From: Nonomuraea sp. SYSU D8015
GTDB taxonomy: Bacteria > Actinomycetota > Actinomycetes > Streptosporangiales > Streptosporangiaceae
Length of the DNA: 64,000 nucleotides
Assembly (NCBI RefSeq): GCF_008065375.1
Contig: NZ_VJYI01000005.1
Location: 434,001 to 498,000 of the forward strand
Direction of reading: 5' to 3'
Position 1 is the stretch's first letter. Each line of letters opens with the position of its first letter. The position numbers were made by a program, and so were the translations under genes. Shown piece after piece: positions 35,708 to 44,246 of this stretch. The notes under the pieces are model-generated. The model worked only from the letters and a program-made list of their open reading frames with translations, was not told the DNA's origin and did no database searches.

Positions 35708-37684
35708 TCAGGAGCCCGGCTTGAAGTGCTGAAGCACCTCCGGATTGGCCATCGCGTCCGGGTTGGCCGCGTCCTCCACCGGCGTGCCGAGCAGGATCTT
35801 GCGGACCGGCACCTCCAGCTTCTTGCCCGACAGCGTGCGGGGGATGCCGGGGACTACGCGGATCTCGTTCGGCACGTGCCGGGGGGACAACTCGGTGCGG
35901 AGCGCGTCGCACAGTGCACGCTCCAGCGACTCGGTGAAGTCGGCCCCCTCGGCGAGCGTCACGTACAGGAGCAGCCTCCCCTCCTGCCCGAGCTGCCCCG
36001 TGTCGATCACGAGGCTGTCGGCGATCTCCTCGAACCGCTCGACGACCCGGTAGAACTCGCTGGTGCCCATCCGCACGCCGCCCCGGTTGAGCGTCGAGTC
36101 GGAGCGGCCGTAGATCACGCAGCTGCCGTCCTCGTTGATCTTGATCCAGTCGCCGTGCCGCCACACGCCCGGGTAGACGTCGAAGTAGCTCTCGGCGTAC
36201 CGCTCGCCGGAGGGGTCGTTCCAGAACATCACCGGCATCGACGGCATCGGCTGGGTCAGGACCAGCTCACCGACCTCGCCGACGATCGACTTGCCCGAAG
36301 GGTCGTACGACTCCACCCTCGCCCCCAGCGACCGGCACGGGATGATCCCCGCTCGGATGGGATGCAGCACCGTGGCCCCCACGAACCCCGTGCACACGTC
36401 GGTGCCGCCGGAGAACGACCCGATCGGGATCCCGGGCAGCTGCTCGGCCACCCACGCGAACCCCTCGGGCGGCAGCGGCGACCCGGTCGAGCCGACGCCC
36501 CGCAGCCGCTCCAGCCCCTCCGGCCGGATGCCGGCCTTCAGCGAGGCCATGATGTACGGCGCCCCGACCCCGAAGTACGTCACCCCCTCCGAGGCGGCGA
36601 TCCGCCACAGCGCGGCCGGCGACGGATGCGTTGCCGAGCCGTCGTACAGCACCGGCGTGGCCCCCACCAGGAGCGCGCCGATGAGGTAGTTCCACATCAT
36701 CCAGCCCGTGGTGGTGTACCAGAAGAACACCTCGCCCTCGCCCAGGTCCTGGTGGAAGGAGAGCGACTTGAGGTGCTCCAGCACGACGCCGCCGTGGCCG
36801 TGCACGATCGGCTTCGGCAGGCCGGTCGTGCCGCTGGAGTAGAGGATCCACAGGGGATGGTCGAACGGCACCCGCTCGAACTCCAGCGGCCCCTCCTCGG
36901 CCCGAAGCCCCTCCCAGCCGATCACCTCCCCGTGCGGCACCTCCGCGGTGTGCACGGGGGTGGGCTCTGCCTGCTGCGGCGCACGACCCTCCTCGGCCGC
37001 CGCCAGGTAGGGGATCCACACGGTCGCGCGTAGCGAGGGCAGCTCTGCGGCGATCTCGTTGACCGCCTGAGAACGGTCGTAGCTCTTGCCGTTGTAGTGG
37101 TAGCCGTCGACCGCGATGAGCACCTTGGGCTCGATCTGCTTGAACCGGTCGACGATGCTCGGCACCCCGAAGTCGGGGGAGCCGGCCGACCAGATCGCGC
37201 CCAGCGAGGCGGTGGCCAGGAACGCGATCAGGGCCTGCGGGATGTTCGGCAGATAACCGGCCACCCGGTCGCCGCGCCGCACGCCGAGCCGGGCCAGCCC
37301 GGCCCGGACGCGCGCGACCTCCTCGCGCAGCTCGGCGAGGGTCAGCTCCTGGCGGGCGCCGTCCTCGGAGACGAAGATCAGCGCGGTGCCGTCGGCGCGG
37401 CGCAGCGCGTTCTCGGCGTAGTTGAGGGAGCTCCCGGCGAACCACGTGGCGCCGGGCATCGTCCCGGACAGCACCGGCCCGTCGCCGCGGTCGCCGATGA
37501 CGTCGAAGTAGTCCCAGATCGACGTCCAGAAGTCGGCGGGATGGTCGACGGACCACCGCCACACGTCCTCGTAGGACTCGCCGGGCCGTCCCAGCCACTC
37601 CAGATAGCGGGTCAGCCTGGCCCGCGCCACCACCTCTTCGCTCGGCTCCCAGAGAAGCTCGCCCTCAGCAACCATGTGCCCCAT
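35708..37684 (-). CDS. Acetoacetyl-CoA synthetase
   Basis: A 658-residue ANL-superfamily ligase that activates acetoacetate to acetoacetyl-CoA with ATP. It has the family N-terminus (LWEPSEEVVARARLTRYLEWLG), the AMP-binding P-loop LWILYSSGTTGLPKPIVHGHGG and the C-terminal hinge and lysine region RTLSGKKLEVPVRKIL. Length fits the acetoacetate-CoA ligase family. It stands alone, facing the FMN reductase gene. It probably serves ketone-body use or supplies acetoacetyl-CoA. Confidence 0.92.
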   Translation of the reverse strand: MGHMVAEGELLWEPSEEVVARARLTRYLEWLGRPGESYEDVWRWSVDHPADFWTSIWDYFDVIGDRGDGPVLSGTMPGATWFAGSSLNYAENALRRADGTALIFVSEDGARQELTLAELREEVARVRAGLARLGVRRGDRVAGYLPNIPQALIAFLATASLGAIWSAGSPDFGVPSIVDRFKQIEPKVLIAVDGYHYNGKSYDRSQAVNEIAAELPSLRATVWIPYLAAAEEGRAPQQAEPTPVHTAEVPHGEVIGWEGLRAEEGPLEFERVPFDHPLWILYSSGTTGLPKPIVHGHGGVVLEHLKSLSFHQDLGEGEVFFWYTTTGWMMWNYLIGALLVGATPVLYDGSATHPSPAALWRIAASEGVTYFGVGAPYIMASLKAGIRPEGLERLRGVGSTGSPLPPEGFAWVAEQLPGIPIGSFSGGTDVCTGFVGATVLHPIRAGIIPCRSLGARVESYDPSGKSIVGEVGELVLTQPMPSMPVMFWNDPSGERYAESYFDVYPGVWRHGDWIKINEDGSCVIYGRSDSTLNRGGVRMGTSEFYRVVERFEEIADSLVIDTGQLGQEGRLLLYVTLAEGADFTESLERALCDALRTELSPRHVPNEIRVVPGIPRTLSGKKLEVPVRKILLGTPVEDAANPDAMANPEVLQHFKPGS

Positions 37685-37843
37685 CCTGTCGCCCGATCAG
37701 TGGAGAGTCATACCTGTACCCTCCACATAACTCGCTATCGCCGTGGGTGGTCCACCGCCATAAACCCGGCCGCCGCCACCTCCCGGTCCTTTCTCAACGG
37801 AAGGACCCCGGCGAAGTGCGACGGGGACGGACGAACACATGCC

Positions 37844-38731
37844 TTATCTCCGCAGGTGGTCCACCGCCATGCGCGCTGCCGTCCCGATGACGGCGTCGGC
37901 CCGCGGCTGGATGAGCGCGGTGCTGAAGGAGCGGGTGAAGACCGCCACCGCGTAGCGCCGGCCGTCAGGGTATTCGACGACGCCCGACTCGCAGCGCAGC
38001 GTCGGCAGCGTGCCGGTCTTGCCGCTGACGGCGACGTCGTCGTACGGGAAGCCGGAGGCCAGCCGGTGCGGCCACACCTGCATGTTGAGCACCGTACGCA
38101 TCCATGCGCACGACGCGCGGGAGGCCGCCTCGTCCCGCCAGATCAGCCCGAACAGCCGGACCATCTCCCGTGGGGTGCTGCTGTTGGCCCGCGCGGGGTC
38201 GAGCGCGCTGAGCCGGGCCACCTCGTCCGGATCCAGGTACGGCCACCCGTGCCCGGTGTCCCTGCGCATGCTCTCGTTGAGCTCTCTGGCGCTCTGCGAC
38301 ACCCTCGTCGAGGCCAGTCCGTGGTGCGCCAGCATGGCGTTGACCGCGTCGATCCCGACCCGGCCGAGCAGCACGTCGGCCGAGCTGTTGTCACTCACCG
38401 CGATCATCAGGTATGCCAGGTCGCGCAGGGAGATCGTCACGTCGTCGAGCATCGCCGAGATCCCCGTCGGCCCCGGCACCCGGTCGTCGGCCGTCACCGT
38501 CACCCTGCTGGTGGGATCGAGCAGCCCGGCGTCGGCCTGCCGGCAGAACTCGACCAGCAGCGGCACCTTGAACATCGACGCCGTCGGCAGCGGCTCGTCG
38601 GCGCCGTGCCCGACGTCACGCCCGGAGTCGATGTCGGCCGCGTAGAGCCAGCCGGTGACGCCCGCCGCGCGGAACAGCGTCTCGAAGTCGGGCCCGTGGT
38701 GCCCGGTCGTTCGCTCGGTGCGGTCGATCAT
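37844..38731 (-). CDS. Class A beta-lactamase-like serine hydrolase
   Basis: A 295-residue protein with the penicilloyl-serine fold: S52-M-F-K55, SDN at 113-115 and SGKTGTLP near the C-terminus. Two features are atypical. There is no signal peptide (the N-terminus is MIDRTERTTGHHGPDF). The omega loop reads SQSARELNES, so the position of the deacylating Glu166 is Ala148 while the Asn170 equivalent is N152. It may therefore acylate but not turn over beta-lactams efficiently, or have another substrate. Its ATG overlaps the LysR stop. Confidence 0.8.
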   Translation of the reverse strand: MIDRTERTTGHHGPDFETLFRAAGVTGWLYAADIDSGRDVGHGADEPLPTASMFKVPLLVEFCRQADAGLLDPTSRVTVTADDRVPGPTGISAMLDDVTISLRDLAYLMIAVSDNSSADVLLGRVGIDAVNAMLAHHGLASTRVSQSARELNESMRRDTGHGWPYLDPDEVARLSALDPARANSSTPREMVRLFGLIWRDEAASRASCAWMRTVLNMQVWPHRLASGFPYDDVAVSGKTGTLPTLRCESGVVEYPDGRRYAVAVFTRSFSTALIQPRADAVIGTAARMAVDHLRR

Positions 38732-39657
38732 GCCAGCATCCCCGGCCTGCGGCTGATCCGCCGCGCGGGCACGGCGCCTTCGTCCGTCATGCCGGCGCTC
38801 TCCTTCAACGTCCGTACGGCCACGGCCGAGAAATCGCCGACCAGCTCATTCATGGGGGCCGTCGCCACGCGCCAGGCAGTGGAGACCCGGCACGTGATCG
38901 GCGAGCCTAGCAGCGGCCGCCAGGCCAGCCCAGGAAGCTCGGCCTTCGGCCCGAACGCCACCGCCGCGCCCGCCAGCACAAGCCCCAGCCCGGCGCCCTG
39001 GTGCACCTGCGGGGGCACGTAGCCGTGGCGGCGGCACTCCGACAACATCTCGGCGTGCATGCCCGGCTCGCCCTCTCTGGGCGGCATCAGCAGCTCCCGC
39101 CCGGCCAGGTCGGCCAGGTGCACCTCGCCGACGCCGGCAAGCGGGTCCCCCGCCGCCAGCAGCACGCCTTGGAGCTGCACGAGGATCTCGCCGAACTGCA
39201 GACCGGGCGCGGACACCGGATGGCGGACGAGGCCGACGTCGATCGCCCCTTCGGCCAGCGCGGTCACCTGGTCGGCGGTCCAGATCTCGGCGGGCGCGAG
39301 ACGTACCTCGGGGTTGGTCTCACGGAAGCCCGCGACCAGGGCGGCGATCACGGCGGCGGCCAGGTCGGGCGGGACGCCGACCTTGAGCACCGTGTCCTCG
39401 CCGTGCCTGGCCAGCTCGTGCAGCCGGTCCACGCGGGCCACGATCTCGCGGGCCTCGGCCAGCAGCAGCCGGCCCGACTCGGTGAGCCGCACCTGGCGGG
39501 CCGAGCGGTCGAACAGCCGCGTGCCCAGCTCCTCCTCCAGGCGCTTGATGCGCTGGCTGAGCGGTGGCTGGGCCATGCCGAGCCGGATCGCGGCGTTGCC
39601 GAAGTGGAGTTCCTCCGCCACCGCGATGAAGTAGCGAAGATGGCGGACAAGGTCCAT
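38728..39657 (-). CDS. LysR-family regulator
   Basis: A 309-residue LysR regulator. The N-terminal HTH is LRYFIAVAEELHFGNAAIRLGMAQPPLSQRIKRLEEELG, followed by a linker helix and a type 2 substrate-binding-like domain. ATG 39657 was chosen; three extra in-frame codons upstream have no support. It overlaps the beta-lactamase-like gene by 4 bp and is divergent from a penicillin-binding protein. That arrangement resembles AmpR-type control, though this is only by analogy. Confidence 0.9.
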   Translation of the reverse strand: MDLVRHLRYFIAVAEELHFGNAAIRLGMAQPPLSQRIKRLEEELGTRLFDRSARQVRLTESGRLLLAEAREIVARVDRLHELARHGEDTVLKVGVPPDLAAAVIAALVAGFRETNPEVRLAPAEIWTADQVTALAEGAIDVGLVRHPVSAPGLQFGEILVQLQGVLLAAGDPLAGVGEVHLADLAGRELLMPPREGEPGMHAEMLSECRRHGYVPPQVHQGAGLGLVLAGAAVAFGPKAELPGLAWRPLLGSPITCRVSTAWRVATAPMNELVGDFSAVAVRTLKESAGMTDEGAVPARRISRRPGMLA

Positions 39658-39667
39658 GACCAGCAAC

Positions 39668-39709
39668 TATATCCAGGTTTATATCTATTGAGCGGTCATA
39701 TCAATATTG
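39668..39709. promoter_or_regulatory. AT-rich candidate LysR operator
   Basis: The 87-bp gap between the LysR and PBP genes holds ATAT at 39669, 39681 and 39698 and the palindrome CAATATTG at 39702-39709. ATAT pairs at these spacings resemble T-N11-A LysR boxes. The strong local AT content stands out from the surroundings. Confidence 0.5.
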
Positions 39710-39744
39710 GACACCTTGGCCGTGCCTCTGGTGTCCTCTGCGTC

Positions 39745-41346
39745 ATGGCACCACAAACGGGGACAATTTATGGCTATCTTCAGCCGGAGCGGCCGCCCCG
39801 GCGACAGCGGCGGCGCCGCCGCCGGCCGTGGATCCTGGCGGCGATCCTGGTCCCGGTCGTCGCGGCCGGGGGCGTGGTCTGGGCGCTGCGTACGCAGGGG
39901 TCGCAGGAGGAGACGGCCGACCGGTATCTGGCCGCCTGGACGTCGCGCGACTACGCCGCGATGCGGGCGCTCGTCGCCGACCCTCCCGCCGACTTCGAGG
40001 CCTGGCACAAGCGATTCCTCGCCGACCTCAAGGTCATGGACGCCACCTTCCGCCGGCCCCGCCCCACAGGCGTCTTCGCCGCGCCCGTCAAGGACGTCGC
40101 GAGCTTCACGGCGAGGCTCACCGGAGGGCGGGACTGGACCTACGACGGCGAGCTCAAGCTCGTCGAACGCGACCGCACCTGGAAGGTCGCCTGGAGCCCG
40201 GCCACCCTCCACCCGCTGCTCAAGAAGGGCCGCTCGCTGCGCGTGGTGACGGACAAGGCCGACCCGCCGCAGGTCCTGGCCGCCGACGGCACCCCGGTCA
40301 GCACGCCGGACGCGCCCGGCTCGGTGCAGCAGCTCGTCGAGGGCGTCAAGCAGACGTACCCGGACCGCTTCAAGGCTCTCAACCGCTCGAGGATCGTCCT
40401 CTATCAGGGGGACGAGGCCGTCCGGACCGTCGCCGACGAGCCGGCCGGGACCGAGCCCGTCAAGACCACGATCGATCTGGCGGTCCATCGTGCGGGGGCC
40501 GAGGCTCTCGAAGGGGTGCGCAAGCCGGCCTCGCTGGTGGCGCTCCGGGCCTCGACCGGGGAGATCCTGGCGGTGGTCAACAAACCGGGCGGGTTCAACC
40601 GGGCGCTGCTCGGCAAGTATCCGCCGGGGTCGACGTTCAAGGTCGTGACGGCCGCCGCGCTGGTCGCGGGCGGGGTGAAGCCGGGGGAGCAGGTCACGTG
40701 CCCGGCCGAGAAGAACATCGGCGGCTTCCCGTTCCACAACGCCGGGTTCAAGGACTACGGCACGCTGACGTTCCAGGAGGCGTTCGCCCACTCCTGCAAC
40801 ACCACGTTCGGGGAGATGAGCGTGGCCTCACTGAACGACGGCCGGCTGGCGGAGGTCGCGCGGAGCTTCGGCTTCGGCGCCCCGATCACCCCGGGCGTCC
40901 CCGCCGTGCGGGCCGAGTTCCCCGACCCCAAGGACGACACCGACCTGGCCTCCGCCTCGATCGGCCAGGGCCGGGTGCTGGCGAGCCCCCTGAACATGGC
41001 CTCGGTGGCCGCCGCCATCGCCTCGGGCGCCTGGATCCCGCCCCGCCTCGTCGCCGGAGGCAAGGACGACCGGCCCCGGCCCTTGGAGCCCGCCGTGGTG
41101 GCGGCCCTGCGCGAGCTCATGCCCGCCGTCGTCACGGACGGCACCGCCAACGCCGTACGCTTCCCAGCGGGCACCGCCGGCAAGACCGGCACGGCCGAGT
41201 ACGGCTCCGGCAAGGAACCCCCGGCCCATTCCTGGTTCATCGGCTACAAGGACGACCTGGCCTTCGCCGTGATCGTCGAGGGTGGCGGCGCCGGCTCCGC
41301 GGTAGCCGCCCCAGTAGCGGCCCGCTTCCTGACCGCCCTCCCCTGA
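39745..41346 (+). CDS. Penicillin-binding protein (MecA_N + transpeptidase)
   Basis: A 533-residue membrane-anchored PBP. An Arg-rich cytoplasmic start leads to one helix (about 29-47), then an NTF2-like MecA_N-type domain (ADRYLAAWTSRDYAAMRAL) and the transpeptidase. Its motifs are STFK (about 296), SCN (about 350) and KTG in GKTGTAEYG (about 480). The dimerisation domain of ordinary class B PBPs seems reduced. No good ribosome binding site precedes the ATG. It crosslinks peptidoglycan, or like MecA-type PBPs may lower beta-lactam susceptibility; the latter is speculation. Confidence 0.9.
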   Translation: MAPQTGTIYGYLQPERPPRRQRRRRRRPWILAAILVPVVAAGGVVWALRTQGSQEETADRYLAAWTSRDYAAMRALVADPPADFEAWHKRFLADLKVMDATFRRPRPTGVFAAPVKDVASFTARLTGGRDWTYDGELKLVERDRTWKVAWSPATLHPLLKKGRSLRVVTDKADPPQVLAADGTPVSTPDAPGSVQQLVEGVKQTYPDRFKALNRSRIVLYQGDEAVRTVADEPAGTEPVKTTIDLAVHRAGAEALEGVRKPASLVALRASTGEILAVVNKPGGFNRALLGKYPPGSTFKVVTAAALVAGGVKPGEQVTCPAEKNIGGFPFHNAGFKDYGTLTFQEAFAHSCNTTFGEMSVASLNDGRLAEVARSFGFGAPITPGVPAVRAEFPDPKDDTDLASASIGQGRVLASPLNMASVAAAIASGAWIPPRLVAGGKDDRPRPLEPAVVAALRELMPAVVTDGTANAVRFPAGTAGKTGTAEYGSGKEPPAHSWFIGYKDDLAFAVIVEGGGAGSAVAAPVAARFLTALP

Positions 41347-41439
41347 CCCCTCACCCACCCCGCCTGCGCCGCTCCGGGTCTCTCCGCGCCGCGCCGACTC
41401 GCCACCGCCGTGCCCACCCGGGCTCTGTGCCGGGCCGGG

Positions 41440-41795
41440 GCCGATCCGCCTCACGCCCCCGCCGGGCCGGCTTCCTGCCCGAGGTGTGGAAACGGCTGGG
41501 ACCCATCCCTCGCGGCGCGGACTAGCCACCGCACGCGAACAGGTGCCGGCCAAGGCCGCCGCCGCGGCCGCCACGCTGCCCTTCCCCGTGGTCGACACGG
41601 CGCACGCGGACGACGTGCGGGCGATCCTCGCGCTCTTCCGGCTCGGCCTGATCCCCTCCCTGCTGCTCGACACCGCCGTCGTCCTCGCGCTCCTCGGCGA
41701 GGACGCCGCGATCGTCACCGCCTGGCCTCCCGGAGCTGGGCCGCTACCGTGCCAAGCTGGGCCGATCCGCCTCGCGCCCCACGCCAGGCCGGGCC
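41440..41795 (+). pseudogene. Possible gene remnant
   Basis: Between the PBP and the HAD gene, the frame reading PAKAAAAAATLPFPVVDTAH..., then DDVRAILALFRLGLIPSLLL, then DTAVVLALLGEDAAIVTAW has almost exclusively G/C third bases and protein-like composition. It then loses bias near 41730, where another frame continues as PELGRYRAKLG. This looks like a decayed coding segment with a frameshift. I do not recognise the family, and the limits are approximate. Confidence 0.3.
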
Positions 41796-41918
41796 GCAGG
41801 GGCCGGGCCGCGCTGGTCTCGCTGGATCCGCCGAAGTGTGTCGTGCCCTGCCGGGTCGCGTCGGAGGCGCCATGTCGAGCGGATCCGCCTCGCGCCCGCG
41901 CCGCGCCGGTCCGCTCCC

Positions 41919-42000
41919 CGCGCCGGTCCGCCCCCCTCGGCCCGCGCCGGTCCGCCCCCCTCGGCCCGCGCCGGTCCGCCCCCCTCGGCCCGCGCCGGTC
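41919..42000. repeat. 24-bp tandem repeat (3.4 copies)
   Basis: Three exact 24-bp units and a partial fourth, each containing CGCGCCGGTCCGCCCCCCTC, lie in the roughly 780-bp gap before the HAD gene. The surrounding 41740-42060 has looser GCC/CGG-rich variants. No gene is supported in this part. Confidence 0.88.
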
Positions 42001-42123
42001 GCGCTGGATCCGGCCGTGCCGCGTCGTGCCCTGCCGGATGGCGTCGGTGGCGCCGTGCGGTTGGTGGGCGGCCAGCGGGGAGAGGTGGCGCCGTGCGGCC
42101 GGCGAGTGGCGCCGGGTGCGGGG

Positions 42124-42843
42124 TCAGCCGGCCTTGCGGCCGGCGGGGGAGGTGAGGGAGGCGACCGCGGCCACCACCTCCGAGGCGTTGGACAGGTCGG
42201 GCAGGACGACGTCGGCGCCGGCCTCGCGGAGCTCGGCGGTCATCGAACGCCCCGAAGCGACACCGATCATGGCGGCCCCGCCGATCTTGGCGGCCTGCGC
42301 GTCCCGCGTGGAGTCTCCGATCACCACGGTGTTGGCCGCCGTGAAAGGTGTCCCGAGCCGCTGTTTGGCCCGCCCCTGGGCGACCTGCAGCAGCGTCGCC
42401 TTGGGATAGGGCTCCTCGCCGTAGCCGCCGAGCTCGAAGTCGATGTACTTGTCCAGCCCGAACGCCTTGAGCTTGTGCACCGCATTGCTCTTGATCGTGC
42501 CGGTCAGCACCGTCTGCACCACGCCGTCCAGCCTGGACACCGACTTCAGCGCGTCCCTGGCCCCGGGCATCATCCGCCCCTGCTTGGCCAGCCGCCCGCG
42601 CCGGTCGGCGAAGGCCTCGGCGAGCGCGGACAGGAACCGGGGCAGATGATCGTCCTCCGCCTGCACGCCGTTGACGGCGAGCGTCTCGAAGACGATCTCG
42701 GAGTCCGGCCGGCCCAACGGCGGCACGAGCTTGACCAGCGGCCGCCCGGTCACGGCGCGGAACGCCTCGGCGTAGGCGTCTCTGGACACGATGGCGACGT
42801 CGACCAGGGTCAGGTCGACGTTCCACAGCACAAGGCGATTGAT
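42124..42843 (-). CDS. HAD-superfamily hydrolase with Asn at the nucleophile position
   Basis: A HAD-fold protein of about 239 residues. Motif I reads LVLWNVDLTLVD, so the usual nucleophile Asp is Asn while the second Asp is kept. Motif II is VLTGTIKSN, the Lys is in PYPKATL, and motif III is VIGDSTRDAQAA. If the first Asn is real, normal phosphatase chemistry is compromised. The start is unusual: AGGAGG lies 5 bases before an ATC at 42843, exactly where family proteins begin, and there is no ATG/GTG nearby at good spacing. GTG 42825 or TTG 42870 are alternatives. Confidence 0.8.
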   Translation of the reverse strand: MNRLVLWNVDLTLVDVAIVSRDAYAEAFRAVTGRPLVKLVPPLGRPDSEIVFETLAVNGVQAEDDHLPRFLSALAEAFADRRGRLAKQGRMMPGARDALKSVSRLDGVVQTVLTGTIKSNAVHKLKAFGLDKYIDFELGGYGEEPYPKATLLQVAQGRAKQRLGTPFTAANTVVIGDSTRDAQAAKIGGAAMIGVASGRSMTAELREAGADVVLPDLSNASEVVAAVASLTSPAGRKAG

Positions 42844-42939
42844 GGCAGCCTCCTGAGGGGGACACTGCAAGGGTACGGGCGGTGCCCGGTCAGGACCGCC
42901 GTGTGAGCGATTTAAGCATCTCCGGGCGAGTCTCGGGCC

Positions 42940-43566
42940 CTATGCGTGGTCGAGCGCGTCGGCCAGGGTGTCGACCACCGGCAATCCGGTGCTCTCCAGC
43001 TCCGCCCGCGTGGTCATCCCGCCGGTGTAGAGCACGGCACGGGCCCCCACGTGCTTGGCCGCGATCCCGTCGTCCACGCTGTCGCCTATCACCAGGACCT
43101 CGCCGGGATCCACGCCGAGGGCCTGGATGTGCGCGGTCATGTGGGCCGCCTTCTCGCCGCCCGTGGTGCCGAGCAGCCCGTCGATCCTGGTGAAGTGCCC
43201 GCTGATGCCGAACGAGTCGACCTTGGGCACCAGATGGGCGTGCGGCGCCATCGAGCAGAGCGACTGGGTGCCCGTCCAGTTGGTCAGCACCAGCTCGGCG
43301 TCGGCGGCCAGCGCGCAGGCGTGGGCCAGCCGGTAGTAGTGCTCGTGGAACCCGTCGTCCAGCAGCTTCCACTCGCCCTCGGCCAGGGGGCGGCCGAGCA
43401 GGCGCTCGTAGGCGACCCAGATGGGCCGCGTGTAGACGGCGCGGAAGCCGTCGGCGGTCAGCTCGGGCAGTGCGTACGGTCTGAATACTTCGTTGGTGGC
43501 TCCGACCACGGCGTCGATGTCGTGGAAGAGGGTGCCGTTCCAATCCCAAACAATGTGCTTCGTCAT
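42940..43566 (-). CDS. HAD-family hydrolase
   Basis: A 208-residue HAD hydrolase. Motif I is VWDWNGTLFHD with both aspartates in place, motif II is VLTNWTG, and motif III is VLVIGDSVDDGIAAKHVG. Length and cap position suggest a phosphoglycolate-phosphatase-like enzyme. ATG 43566 is preceded by GGACG. It lies about 70 bp upstream of another HAD gene on the same strand. Substrate unknown. Confidence 0.87.
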   Translation of the reverse strand: MTKHIVWDWNGTLFHDIDAVVGATNEVFRPYALPELTADGFRAVYTRPIWVAYERLLGRPLAEGEWKLLDDGFHEHYYRLAHACALAADAELVLTNWTGTQSLCSMAPHAHLVPKVDSFGISGHFTRIDGLLGTTGGEKAAHMTAHIQALGVDPGEVLVIGDSVDDGIAAKHVGARAVLYTGGMTTRAELESTGLPVVDTLADALDHA

Positions 43567-43656
43567 ATCGGCGTCCAGCTTATTGGGCGACCATGACATT
43601 CCCGTGAACGCCGAGCGGCCGCGCCCGTCCGGGTCGCGGCCGCTCGTGCGGAAGGG

Positions 43657-44133
43657 TCAGTCGCAGGCGCCTTCCGGGTCGGTCATGCCGCTGCCGTTCT
43701 GGCCGCCCCGGCCGCCGTTCCACTGGACGGAGACGCTGCCCCAGGCGCAGACGTTGTTGGCGTAGAGCATGTTGCCCCAGTGCCGGCCGCCGTTGCCCTT
43801 CTTGAAGCTGAAGGTGTCGATCTTGGCGACCTTGGTGGTCCTGCCCTTCCCGGTGTACAGCCTGATCGTGCCGGTCGCGGACTTGGCCGTGCGGATCTCG
43901 ACCCAGTTGGTCTTGCACTTGCCGGACCACATGAGCTTGATGGTCCCGACCTCGCCGTGGATACGGCTCTTGATGTCCGCGGTCTCGACCACGCGGGCCG
44001 AGTTGCCGCAGCCCGACCTGTAGGGGTCCTTGTGGTCGTACCTGTGCGCTGCCTGCGCGTGGGCGGGTGAGCCTGCGACGAGGGCCATCGCCGCCGCTGC
44101 CCCCACCGCGGTCGCCGCAACTCGAAGCTTCAC
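43657..44133 (-). CDS. Secreted DUF2690-type protein
   Basis: A 158-residue exported protein. It has a clear Sec signal peptide (MKLRVAATAVGAAAAMALVAGSPAHA) with an AxA cleavage site near residue 26. The mature part has DPYRSGCGNSARVVETADI and IKLMWSGKCKTNWVEI, matching the DUF2690 (YjfA-like) family of small secreted proteins with two conserved cysteines. Two further Cys occur near the C-terminus. Function unknown. Confidence 0.82.
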   Translation of the reverse strand: MKLRVAATAVGAAAAMALVAGSPAHAQAAHRYDHKDPYRSGCGNSARVVETADIKSRIHGEVGTIKLMWSGKCKTNWVEIRTAKSATGTIRLYTGKGRTTKVAKIDTFSFKKGNGGRHWGNMLYANNVCAWGSVSVQWNGGRGGQNGSGMTDPEGACD

Positions 44134-44211
44134 TTGGACCCACTCCTTGCGTCAGAGAACACGTGCTGGGTCGCGACCTTAGCGAGGGTCGGCTCCGAGC
44201 GGTCAAGCGAT

Positions 44212-44246
44212 TGTGATCTATGTCATGATCTGTGATCTATGTCATG
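44212..44246. repeat. 19-bp direct repeat, Crp-like sequence
   Basis: TGTGATCTATGTCATG occurs twice with a 19-bp period. It lies 79-113 bp upstream of the secreted DUF2690 gene, and the second copy covers the stop codon of the gene ending at 44242. TGTGA-N6-TCA resembles one and a half Crp-type half sites. Confidence 0.7.
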
